A stretch of DNA of 22,421 bases from a virus, in IMG/VR virus record IMGVR_UViG_3300034375_009416, positions 1 to 22,421 of that record, one strand, 5' to 3'. The notes below the pieces were generated by a model that searched no databases, was not told the origin of the DNA, and saw only the letters and a program-made list of their open reading frames with translations. A program made the translations under genes and the position numbers. Shown piece by piece: positions 11,461 through 18,948 of the stretch (position 1 is its first letter; every line of letters starts with the position of its first letter).

Positions 11461-12951
11461 CTAATGTTGCAAGTTAATGGTACATTTTGAATTAAGATAT
11501 TCATTTAAAACATTAGATACATCTTCATCGTATCTTATTTTTAGTAGTTGAATATTGTTATCAATACAGTATTCCTCCTTTATTTTATCCCGATACTGTC
11601 GATTTTCAAGCCCTGAAACCCCACCAAAGAAGTCAACTGGTTCATAATGTTGCCTACCTTGATATTCAATACAGACATTATGTTCTGGTAGATAAAAATC
11701 AAATCGTAATGGTAATATATTTTTACAATCATCGAAAGTGTGTTCTTGATTAAAATCGATATCTTTATCGATTAATAAAGTCCTAATTTCCCGCTCACCT
11801 TTAGATTCTGTACACCTAGGGCAACCATGACCTTCTTTATGTTTACTCGGTGTTTGTTCAAATTCACCATGCTTTGGACATATGATTGTTACTTTGGTAT
11901 CCCAACCAAAATAATTAACCTTTGAATAATCGTATTTATCGCCATGGACCTCTCTGAATTGTTTAATTACCTCTTCAGTTGTTAGACCTTGACCAACACA
12001 CTTAGGACAACCCCTACCTTGTTTATGACCATTCGGTAGTTGTTCAAATTCACCATGTTTTGGACAAATGATTACTACTTTATTATTACTACCAGTATAA
12101 TTGACCTTGGAATAATCATATTTATCACCATGAACCTCTCTGAATTGTTTAATTACATCTTCAGTGGTTAATTTTGCATTACCATTACACTTAGGACAAC
12201 CCTGAACTTGTTTATGGGAACTTGGCAATTGTTTAAATTCACCATGCTTTGGACATATGATTGTTACTTTGGTTTTATCGCCAGTATAATTAACCTTTGA
12301 ATAATTGTATTTATCCCCGTGAACCTCTCTGAATTGTTCAATTACATATTCAGTCGTTAATTTAGCATGACTACCACACTTAGGGCAACCATTACCTTTT
12401 TTATGGTCATTTGGTCTTTGTTCAAATTCACCATGCTTTGGACATATGATTGTTACTTTGGTTTTATCGCCAGTATAATTAACCTTTGAATAATCATATT
12501 TATCACCATGAACCTCTCTGAATTGTTTAATTACCTCTTCAGTTGTTAATTTTGCAGCAAAATATTTTGCACTAAGATGACACTTAGGGCAACCATGACC
12601 ATTTTTATGGTTAGGTGGTAGTTGTTCAAATTCACCATGTTCTGGACAAATAATAGTTACTTTGGTCTTACCATGTACATACTCAACCTTTGAATAATCA
12701 TATGTAGCGCCATGAACCTCTCTGAATTGTTTAATCAAATAATCATTAGCGTCAACAACATTATGCATATTACATTTAGACCCCATCATTAGTGTTGATG
12801 GTATCATTAAATGTTCTGTATCACACTTCTTATTAATTACAATTACTTTGGTTTTATTATTAATATACTCAACCTTAGAATAATCATAATCATCATTCCA
12901 ATTACCACTATCCTTTAACTTCTGAAGAAATTCTTTTGTCTTATCGGTCAC
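11461..12951 (-). CDS. Homing-type endonuclease with tandem DUF723-like zinc repeats
   Basis: A 496-residue protein. Six tandem units of about 60 residues (the first degenerate) carry FREVHGDKYDYSKVNY, then a KVTIICPKHGEF strand and a GCPKC knuckle; each has Cys/His ligands for a zinc. These match DUF723-type DNA-binding repeats of phage endonucleases. The C-terminal domain (from about residue 395: GEREIRTLL, LRFDFYLP, VCIEYQGRQHY) has the E-D-ExQ arrangement of Vsr-like/PD-(D/E)xK nucleases, such as the EDxHD homing family. The start is GTG, 4 nt after a TATCTTTG element, implying a leaderless mRNA. It probably acts as a free-standing homing endonuclease. Confidence 0.75.
   Translation of the reverse strand: MTDKTKEFLQKLKDSGNWNDDYDYSKVEYINNKTKVIVINKKCDTEHLMIPSTLMMGSKCNMHNVVDANDYLIKQFREVHGATYDYSKVEYVHGKTKVTIICPEHGEFEQLPPNHKNGHGCPKCHLSAKYFAAKLTTEEVIKQFREVHGDKYDYSKVNYTGDKTKVTIICPKHGEFEQRPNDHKKGNGCPKCGSHAKLTTEYVIEQFREVHGDKYNYSKVNYTGDKTKVTIICPKHGEFKQLPSSHKQVQGCPKCNGNAKLTTEDVIKQFREVHGDKYDYSKVNYTGSNNKVVIICPKHGEFEQLPNGHKQGRGCPKCVGQGLTTEEVIKQFREVHGDKYDYSKVNYFGWDTKVTIICPKHGEFEQTPSKHKEGHGCPRCTESKGEREIRTLLIDKDIDFNQEHTFDDCKNILPLRFDFYLPEHNVCIEYQGRQHYEPVDFFGGVSGLENRQYRDKIKEEYCIDNNIQLLKIRYDEDVSNVLNEYLNSKCTINLQH
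11810..12760 (-). repeat. Five near-identical coding repeats of about 190 bp
   Basis: Tandem units encode FREVHGDKYDYSKVNY and CPKHGEF with very high similarity at DNA level (for example the recurring complement of TCACCATG and CTTTGGACA). Recent unequal-crossover expansion is likely. Confidence 0.75.
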
Positions 12952-12955
12952 ACTG

Positions 12956-12963
12956 CAAAGATA
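12956..12963 (-). promoter_or_regulatory. Promoter for the repeat nuclease gene, leaderless
   Basis: TATCTTTG on minus with TTTG 19 nt upstream; the GTG start is 4 nt beyond, the same spacing as at 276-283. Confidence 0.6.
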
Positions 12964-13000
12964 TAATAATCATTTTACTTCCCAAATAAGATGTAAAATT

Positions 13001-13050
13001 ACCAACCAACCCAAACAATGTGTATAAAGACAATGGTTGGGTTGATTGGT
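13001..13050 (-). terminator. Long hairpin after clpP
   Basis: ACCAATCAACCCAA and TTGGGTTGGTTGGT pair over 14 positions (one G-U) with a 22-nt loop, just past the clpP stop. A modest T-rich stretch follows (AATTTTAC), so it may be a terminator or a 3'-end stabilising hairpin. Confidence 0.5.
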
Positions 13051-13067
13051 CTCTTGTTATTAGCTGA

Positions 13068-13757
13068 TTAATTCTTATTTTTTATAACTGAGTCAATAAT
13101 ACCGTACTCAACAGCTTCTTCAGCACTTAACCATAAATCCCTATCAGCGTCTTTCTTAACTTGTTCTGGGTCTTTATCACAATATTCACCAAGCATTCTG
13201 AATAACTCATTATTGTATTTTTCAGATTCTTGAAATGAAATTCGCATTGATTGGATATCACCCTGCATTGCGCTTGAAACTTGGTGTAGCATCACCCTTG
13301 AATGTGGTAAACTGTATCTTTTACCTTTGGTTCCAGCACCTAATAGAACTGAACCCATGGATGCCGCCATACCAGTATTGATTGTCATGATATCAGAACT
13401 GACATAATTCATTACATCAACCATTGAAAGCCCACTCTTCACACTTCCGCCAGGACTATCACAATATATTGTAATGTCTTCATTACCTTGTGTATCCAAC
13501 CATAATAGTTGTGCTGTTGTTACCACTGACATATTATCGTTAACAACACCAGCAACCCATATGATTCTTTCCATCTGCATTCTTGAGAAGATATCCATTT
13601 GAATTGACCTTCTATCGGATTCTTCAGTAATATATGGTGTTAATGATGCATTAGGCCCATATAATTTATCCTGAAGTTTTTCCCAATAATGCAATTGCAT
13701 TGAGTTGATATTCAAATGCTTTGTTGCGTAATTAAAAAAATCTTGATTATAGTTCAT
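13068..13757 (-). CDS. clpP: ClpP-like serine protease
   Basis: A 229-residue ClpP with a complete catalytic triad: S133 in MAASMGS, H158 in RVMLHQ, D207 in DRDLWLS. The oxyanion segment DSPGGSVKSGL (100-110) and the handle EEAVEYGIIDS are present. The first 65 residues are longer and different from host ClpP. It forms a tetradecameric chamber that degrades proteins delivered by an unfoldase; no ClpX/ClpA or SspB is in the window, so it may borrow the host's or serve prohead maturation. It overlaps the upstream 70-aa gene by 11 nt. Its proximity to a phage tmRNA suggests turnover of tagged proteins (inference). Confidence 0.93.
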   Translation of the reverse strand: MNYNQDFFNYATKHLNINSMQLHYWEKLQDKLYGPNASLTPYITEESDRRSIQMDIFSRMQMERIIWVAGVVNDNMSVVTTAQLLWLDTQGNEDITIYCDSPGGSVKSGLSMVDVMNYVSSDIMTINTGMAASMGSVLLGAGTKGKRYSLPHSRVMLHQVSSAMQGDIQSMRISFQESEKYNNELFRMLGEYCDKDPEQVKKDADRDLWLSAEEAVEYGIIDSVIKNKN

Positions 13758-13959
13758 CTTTATATTTTTTTAAGGTTTCTAATGCGTCATCAGCTTCAGC
13801 TAAGTTAATCAAAGCTTCAGTACAGTTATTGTAAAAATCATCAGTAGAGTGGTCACCAATACCTACAGGATTTGAAGTCAATAGTTTAAGGCTTAACAAC
13901 GCTTTCTGTTTTCTGGCAACCATTTCAGATTGCAACATCTCAATTACTTCTTTTTTCAT
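13747..13959 (-). CDS. Small helical protein upstream of clpP
   Basis: A 70-residue, mostly helical protein (EMLQSEMVARKQKALLSLKLL, then TEALINLAEADDALETLKKY). It overlaps the clpP start by 11 nt and so is translationally coupled to it. Coupling suggests a partner or adaptor of ClpP, but there is no direct evidence. Confidence 0.55.
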   Translation of the reverse strand: MKKEVIEMLQSEMVARKQKALLSLKLLTSNPVGIGDHSTDDFYNNCTEALINLAEADDALETLKKYKDEL

Positions 13960-13970
13960 TTATATTTAAT

Positions 13971-14453
13971 TTATTGTACTGTAACTTTAATTTCAAACGT
14001 AGATGCTCTATTAACAACTTCTGTTTTAACAGTTATCAGATAACCATTATATGATTTAATAGAATGTACTTCAAAATGTGTAGCATAAGCTTCATGAAAT
14101 TGTACATAACCAACCTCAACATCATCACTATTCATAAATTTAAGCTCAAAATTTGATGATTCACCAGCCCAACACCATCCACTTGATGTGCTGCTGCAAG
14201 TTGCTATTACATCGTGGTCAGGTGTTAACCATGGTGGATTTACAACAACATCCTTAATGCACTGCTTATAGTCTCCGCTTGAATACACATGAATTGAATC
14301 ATTTAATGTACTATTCTTAAAGGCTTGATTATCAAGTGAGATTGTTGCTTGTAATGTAGCTGAACTACCCTTTCTCCAGTCACCTAAGTCACTCTCTGAG
14401 CAACCGAATAGTAATAGACTGATTGACATAAAAAATAATAGTGTTTTTTTCAT
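13971..14453 (-). CDS. Probable surface lipoprotein
   Basis: A 160-residue protein with a type II signal peptide: MKK, a hydrophobic core (TLLFFMSISLLLF), lipobox LFGC with Cys at residue 18. The residues after Cys (SESDLGDW) are acidic, like the export signal of Bacteroidota surface lipoproteins. The mature part is beta-rich with five further Cys residues. Phage lipoproteins often block superinfection or alter the host envelope; that role is inference. Its 5' region holds a trinucleotide repeat (14472-14500). Codon and base use do not differ obviously from neighbours. Confidence 0.75.
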   Translation of the reverse strand: MKKTLLFFMSISLLLFGCSESDLGDWRKGSSATLQATISLDNQAFKNSTLNDSIHVYSSGDYKQCIKDVVVNPPWLTPDHDVIATCSSTSSGWCWAGESSNFELKFMNSDDVEVGYVQFHEAYATHFEVHSIKSYNGYLITVKTEVVNRASTFEIKVTVQ

Positions 14454-14469
14454 TTTTTTTTGTTTTTAA

Positions 14470-14934
<465 letters not shown>

Positions 14935-14970
14935 TTTTTTTTCTTTAAATTATTATTGTTATTATCGATA

Positions 14971-14978
14971 CAAACATA
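14971..14978 (-). promoter_or_regulatory. Promoter for the 144-aa gene and probably the lipoprotein-clpP run
   Basis: TATGTTTG on minus with TTG 20 nt upstream, 37 nt before the 144-aa gene ATG. No separate strict promoter precedes the lipoprotein, 70-aa or clpP genes. Confidence 0.65.
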
Positions 14979-14990
14979 TAATATTATTTC

Positions 14991-16007
14991 TTAAGTGTCA
15001 ACTGAATCTGTAAGTTTTTTCAAATTAGTTAATAATTCTCGCTCCTCATCAGTTAGTTCTTTAGGGTATTTAACTGTCAGCAATATATGCATATCACCAC
15101 GTTCATTTAGCACACCTAAGCCACGCTGTCTTTTTTTAAACCCATGTCCTTTAACTCTGAGTATTTTACCATCATGTGATAATTCAGGCACTTTCAATTT
15201 AATCTTTGAACCTGATATCGTTGGTATCATCTTTTCACAACCCAAAACAACTTCTGGATAGGTTAATTCCATGAAATAAGTAATATCGAATGGATTGTCT
15301 GGATTTCGCATAAAATCTTTATCCTCATTGATTAAAACTTCAACTATCAATGAACCCACCATACCATTATTCAGTTCATTACCATACCCTTGATATGATA
15401 ATCGTTCACCATTAAGTATGCTTGGTGGTATGTTAATTGTAACGTTATTTGTTTTTGATTTCTTACCAGTGGATGAACAATCATTACATGGGTTTTTATA
15501 TACTTTACCAGAACCACCGCAGTTTTTACAGGTTGTTTGAGCTATCATAAACCCATTGTTTATAATCTGTGAACCGCTACCATTACATGATGGGCATGTC
15601 TCTGGGTCGTGGCCACCAGCACCTTTACACGAACCACATGTACTGAATGAATTGTAATTAATAGATACTGTCTTACCGTTTAAAACATCTTTTAAATCAA
15701 TAATAACCCTATGATATATGTTGGGTTGTATCTCGGTTTGTTGTCGTTGTGTGGCCCTTCTAAAAAACTCTTCAAAACCCATGGGACCACCATCACCACC
15801 CATATTACCAAATGGTGATGGGTTATCATACTGTTTCCTTTTCTCAGGGTCTGATAAGATGCTATAAGCTTCTGAAATCTCTTTGAATTTCTCTTCATCA
15901 CCACCTTTGTCGGGATGGTGTAGCTTAGATAATTTTCTATAAGCTTTTTTTAATTCCTCTTGTGTTGCATTTTTATCAACACCCAATGTTTCATAATGAT
16001 TTGGCAT
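14991..16007 (-). CDS. dnaJ: DnaJ (Hsp40) co-chaperone
   Basis: A 338-residue type I DnaJ. The J domain is at 1-63 with HPD at 31-33. A short Gly-rich linker ([12 protein letters not shown]) follows. A complete zinc domain has four CxxCxGxG-type repeats ([32 protein letters not shown]; the last is degenerate). Substrate-binding beta domains include [21 protein letters not shown] and [14 protein letters not shown]. It would stimulate host or phage DnaK. It is slightly shorter than the roughly 375 residues of bacterial DnaJ. Its promoter faces a divergent plus-strand gene. Confidence 0.95.
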   Translation of the reverse strand: MPNHYETLGVDKNATQEELKKAYRKLSKLHHPDKGGDEEKFKEISEAYSILSDPEKRKQYDNPSPFGNMGGDGGPMGFEEFFRRATQRQQTEIQPNIYHRVIIDLKDVLNGKTVSINYNSFSTCGSCKGAGGHDPETCPSCNGSGSQIINNGFMIAQTTCKNCGGSGKVYKNPCNDCSSTGKKSKTNNVTINIPPSILNGERLSYQGYGNELNNGMVGSLIVEVLINEDKDFMRNPDNPFDITYFMELTYPEVVLGCEKMIPTISGSKIKLKVPELSHDGKILRVKGHGFKKRQRGLGVLNERGDMHILLTVKYPKELTDEERELLTNLKKLTDSVDT

Positions 16008-16023
16008 TTGTTCACTTTTTTGA

Positions 16024-16031
16024 CAAAGATA
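16024..16031 (-). promoter_or_regulatory. dnaJ promoter
   Basis: TATCTTTG on minus with TTG 20 nt upstream; 16 nt before the dnaJ ATG. It sits within the short divergent intergenic region. Confidence 0.7.
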
Positions 16032-16053
16032 CGTAAATTAATTCAAAAAAACA

Positions 16054-16713
16054 ATGGAATATCAGGTCATATTGATTGGTAATGGTAAGTACATTCGGAG
16101 ATTCTGTAAATATAAAACCAAAGAATTCGCTTATGAAACCTATAATGAACTTAAGGAAGACACCCTCAATGTGCAATTCCCTAAAAGATTCATAAATGAT
16201 GGTAAAATAATGAGCGTCAATTATGAATTGTTCTTAGTTAAAGACCCTGAAGATGATGATAAACCTAGATTATTAAGGGATAATATGGGTAAACTGTATG
16301 AGGAACCATTATTACTTGACAAATGGAGACCTTTACAGTCAATACCTTTTCAAATTGAAGAGGAGTTTTGGTTATATGGTCATGAGTCCAAAAAGAACCG
16401 TAAAAAAATATATGATTTGGTTAAATTATTATTTACGAACCCTAATTATAAGAACGTTAGACAAGCTATTGTTGTTCACAACAAATTGGTCATACATAAT
16501 GAAGAACGATTTGATATGGTTATTTGTAAGAATAAAGAGGATGCTCAAAGATTGCATCATAAATTACATGATATATCCAAAGATATAAAAAATAACGATA
16601 TAATCTTTATGGGTACATGTGCAGACCCTAACATCGGTATAATGTATCAGGTCATACACGAACATACCAAATGGCCTTTAACTAAGATAAGAAGAACAAC
16701 AACTAAACCTTAA
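16054..16713 (+). CDS. Hypothetical phage protein (219 aa), plus strand
   Basis: A 219-residue charged soluble protein. It begins MEYQVILIGNGKYIRRFCKYKTKEFAYETYNEL, and a second half with similar order (KLVIHNEERFDMVICKNKEDAQRLHHKL) suggests two related alpha/beta halves. The basic tail is KIRRTTTKP. Transcribed divergently from dnaJ and converging with the HAD gene, whose last codons overlap its stop by 4 nt. No known domain. Confidence 0.65.
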   Translation: MEYQVILIGNGKYIRRFCKYKTKEFAYETYNELKEDTLNVQFPKRFINDGKIMSVNYELFLVKDPEDDDKPRLLRDNMGKLYEEPLLLDKWRPLQSIPFQIEEEFWLYGHESKKNRKKIYDLVKLLFTNPNYKNVRQAIVVHNKLVIHNEERFDMVICKNKEDAQRLHHKLHDISKDIKNNDIIFMGTCADPNIGIMYQVIHEHTKWPLTKIRRTTTKP

Positions 16714-17120
16714 TCGGTACCACCAAGATATCGATATTCTTTAAAGTCTGAATCATCAGCGAAAATATCAACAGTGACTTCTTTCTTAACTAACTCGGTC
16801 CACCTACCTTTATGTGTTACAGCTTTAACTGGTTTATTATCCACCCAAAGATATGTTTCACCGTCTTTTATTCTTGGTTTACCCATAATCAGTGATGTAT
16901 AGTTAAAACCATTTTCAGATAACCAAGTTTCGGTGATTTCTCGCATATCTTCAGTTCTTGATGTGAAGAAATGAATCTCGTCACCATTATCATACCACTT
17001 ATTTAATCTGGTTTTAGCATCTAAATATGGTTTAGCTGATGACATCTTTTCAATTTCTTCATTTGGGATATCGTCACATATTGTCCCATCTATATCGCAT
17101 AATACTATTTTCTTGTCCAT
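16710..17120 (-). CDS. HAD-superfamily phosphatase
   Basis: A 136-residue compact HAD hydrolase. Motif I is LCDIDGTICDD (D8 nucleophile, D10), motif II FFTSRTEDMRE (T54/S55), with GKPRIKDG and LWVDNKP at the third/fourth motif. No large cap domain, so it would act on exposed substrates such as nucleic-acid ends or phospho-proteins, or on sugar phosphates as suspected for similar Bacteroidota proteins. The start overlaps the upstream 100-aa gene by 47 nt. It is distinct from the HAD_SAK protein at 307-912. Confidence 0.8.
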   Translation of the reverse strand: MDKKIVLCDIDGTICDDIPNEEIEKMSSAKPYLDAKTRLNKWYDNGDEIHFFTSRTEDMREITETWLSENGFNYTSLIMGKPRIKDGETYLWVDNKPVKAVTHKGRWTELVKKEVTVDIFADDSDFKEYRYLGGTD

Positions 17121-17376
17121 AATGAATTAATTTTGATTTAACATTTGTTTCTCTAAATAATGTATAATTCTTCCAATCGACACTTCGGTATAGTTCATCG
17201 AAAAACGGTACACCTTCTTTAGATATATCAGTACATTTTGAAAATTTAAATACTATTTGATTTTCTTCATTTTTTGTTATTGAAAAATAAACAGTACCTT
17301 TTTTAAGTTCTGAAACTTCACTGATATATTTCACCATACCAGCATCTAAATAATGATATTTCTCAAAAACAATCAT
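17074..17376 (-). CDS. Small hypothetical protein overlapping the HAD gene
   Basis: A 100-residue alpha/beta protein (GTVYFSITKNEENQIVFKFSKC...LYRSVDWKNYTLF). Its 3' end overlaps the HAD gene by 47 nt and its start overlaps the next upstream gene by 4 nt, so the four genes from 17895 to 16710 form one coupled unit. Function unknown. Confidence 0.55.
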   Translation of the reverse strand: MIVFEKYHYLDAGMVKYISEVSELKKGTVYFSITKNEENQIVFKFSKCTDISKEGVPFFDELYRSVDWKNYTLFRETNVKSKLIHYGQENSIMRYRWDNM

Positions 17377-17642
17377 TTTTGCTCTGGCATATCAAATGCT
17401 TTAGTTAAATCATCAAGAACTTTATGAACATGCGCCATGTCAGTTTCTTCTAACTGTACTGGATTGATACAATCAATACGCTCCTCGCCATCTGTTGGTA
17501 AGAAAAAGGCCATGACATTATAGCCTTTTTGTTTAATCATCATGTCAACTGAATTGGTAAACTCGGTTGCTATTTGTTGGTTTTGTAATAGTTCGCGGTC
17601 AAGATAAAACACAAGAACTAAAGGATATTTTGAATCATTCAT
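17373..17642 (-). CDS. Small hypothetical protein
   Basis: An 89-residue protein with a thioredoxin-like opening strand (KYPLVLVFYLDRELL), a helix, then VMAFFLPTDGEERI and a C-terminal helix. No Cys-x-x-Cys. It looks like a small phage alpha/beta protein of the coupled cluster; role unknown. Confidence 0.6.
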   Translation of the reverse strand: MNDSKYPLVLVFYLDRELLQNQQIATEFTNSVDMMIKQKGYNVMAFFLPTDGEERIDCINPVQLEETDMAHVHKVLDDLTKAFDMPEQK

Positions 17643-17895
17643 TTTTTAACGCTTTTATAAAATCTACAAATTTGACTTCTTCCAACACATCCGAAAGTTT
17701 AACACCTTCCTCATTTTTAAAATATGTTGAAAAAACCTTATTAATCGTTGAATCTCTATCTGTCGAACCATATATGGCTTCAGCATACATAGGTGAATCG
17801 TTTTCATCTAAAACGTACACTAGGTACTCATTAACGATTTTAGAATCGTGAATTGTACTTAACAACTTATCACTATTTTTAACTACTATTTTCAT
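17635..17895 (-). CDS. Small hypothetical protein heading the four-gene cluster
   Basis: An 86-residue acidic protein (KIVVKNSDKLLSTIHDSK...YFKNEEGVKLSDVLEEVKF). It overlaps the next gene by 8 nt. No strict promoter is seen between it and the terminator at 17959-17984, so transcription may come from read-through or a weak promoter. Confidence 0.6.
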   Translation of the reverse strand: MKIVVKNSDKLLSTIHDSKIVNEYLVYVLDENDSPMYAEAIYGSTDRDSTINKVFSTYFKNEEGVKLSDVLEEVKFVDFIKALKNE

Positions 17896-17958
17896 TTTAA
17901 ATTAATTTATATGTTAAGCCTAAACAAAAAAAATGAATTAGTAAAGGTCTAAACAAAA

Positions 17959-17984
17959 AAAAGGTGGGAAATTTCCCACCTTTT
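17959..17984 (-). terminator. Terminator after the TROVE-tail minigene
   Basis: AAGGTGGGAAA/TTTCCCACCTT palindromic stem followed by eight T on minus. Sequence resembles the terminator at 18922-18946 that ends the full TROVE gene. Confidence 0.85.
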
Positions 17985-18002
17985 AATTATCGTAATAGTT
18001 TG

Positions 18003-18125
18003 TTAAACCGTAACAGCATCATATCTAGATGAACCGATTACATTCATCATCATGCTGTATGGTGTCATATCTTTACCTTCCAATAAATTGGTAAGTAATG
18101 ATGGACTGAATCCACTGACCAACAT
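18003..18125 (-). CDS. Minigene homologous to the TROVE protein C-terminus (40 aa)
   Basis: A 40-codon ORF whose residues 2-40 (LVSGFSPSLL..., ending RYDAVTV) align without gaps to the last 39 residues of the TROVE protein at 18949-20388 (LVSGFNTNIL..., ending RYSLITV): 19 identities of 39. It has a full promoter (18134-18141) and a terminator (17959-17984). A GIY-YIG homing endonuclease separates it from the TROVE gene. Either it is the displaced original 3' end of that gene or a remnant of a second TROVE gene kept as an expressed minigene. The intact frame argues for maintained function or recent origin. Confidence 0.7.
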   Translation of the reverse strand: MLVSGFSPSLLTNLLEGKDMTPYSMMMNVIGSSRYDAVTV

Positions 18126-18133
18126 TATTAAAA

Positions 18134-18141
18134 CAAATATA
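18134..18141 (-). promoter_or_regulatory. Promoter for the TROVE-tail minigene
   Basis: TATATTTG on minus with TTG 20 nt upstream; the ATG is 9 nt past the element. Confidence 0.7.
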
Positions 18142-18246
18142 CAACATAAAATACGTTTTGTCAAGTTTTTTATAAAAAATTTTTGGTCTTAAGTCAGTTA
18201 TTAGGACGTTTTAATAAAAAAGACATATTTATAAATAAAGTTTATT

Positions 18247-18936
18247 ATGGAAAAAGTATATATTTACACATTATCTCACCCAATTACTGGAGTGGTAAAA
18301 TACATAGGGAAGAGTATTGACCCTAAAGATAGGTTACGTGGTCACATTAGAGATGCTAGGACAAAAAGAAGGGATAATCTATCTTCTAACTGGATTAAAT
18401 CTTTGTTGAAAGAAGGGTTAGAACCAAAAATGGATATAATTGATGAGATAGACGGTGAATGGGAATGGTTAGAACAGTATTGGATTTCTCAATTCAAATC
18501 ATGGGGGTTTGTTTTGAAAAACACAACTGATGGTGGTGATTATAACCCAATGACTTCACCTATTGCTAGGAAAAAAGTTTCTGATGCTATGAAAAAAATT
18601 GAAAAAACTCCAGAGTGGTGTGCTAACATTTCTAAAGGTAAAAAAGGTAAAAAGGTTCACACTGATGAACAAAAGGTTAATTACTCTTTAATGAATAGCG
18701 GAGAAGGTAACCCTATGTTCGGTAAAAAACATAATAAAAAATCACTTTCTAAAATGAAAATAAAAGTTCATCAATATAGCCTTGATGGGGATTTTATCAA
18801 GACGTGGGATTCAGCCGCTGATGTTGATAGAGAAACTGAATGGAAAGCTAGGAGTATTAATAGGTGTGCCAAAGGTGATAGGAAAACAGCTTATGGTTAT
18901 ATATGGATTTACGAAAATAAAAAAGGTAGGGGATAA
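18247..18936 (+). CDS. GIY-YIG homing endonuclease
   Basis: A 229-residue free-standing homing endonuclease. The GIY-YIG domain (1 to about 95) appears as VYIYTLSHP...VKYIGKS with R29/R32 and the catalytic E in EWLEQYWI. NUMOD3-type repeats follow (GEGNPMFGKKHNKKSLSKM, about 157-175). A C-terminal NUMOD1/IENR1 helix-turn-helix is at about 178-225 (VHQYSLDGDFIKTWDSAADV...AYGYIWIY). On the opposite strand to its neighbours and sitting exactly at the 3' end of the TROVE gene, which is presumably its homing site. Its stop codon lies inside the loop of a bidirectional terminator. Confidence 0.9.
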   Translation: MEKVYIYTLSHPITGVVKYIGKSIDPKDRLRGHIRDARTKRRDNLSSNWIKSLLKEGLEPKMDIIDEIDGEWEWLEQYWISQFKSWGFVLKNTTDGGDYNPMTSPIARKKVSDAMKKIEKTPEWCANISKGKKGKKVHTDEQKVNYSLMNSGEGNPMFGKKHNKKSLSKMKIKVHQYSLDGDFIKTWDSAADVDRETEWKARSINRCAKGDRKTAYGYIWIYENKKGRG

Positions 18937-18946
18937 CCCTACCTTT
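18922..18946. terminator. Bidirectional terminator between the homing endonuclease and TROVE genes
   Basis: AAAGGTAGGG/CCCTACCTTT 10-bp stem with a 5-nt loop, T-rich on both sides. It serves the plus-strand endonuclease and the minus-strand TROVE gene. Confidence 0.82.
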
Positions 18947-18948
18947 AT

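Noticed and set aside
11461-12951. CRISPR array
   Set aside because: Repeats are about 190 bp, tandem, in frame and encode zinc-binding protein modules; there are no spacers.
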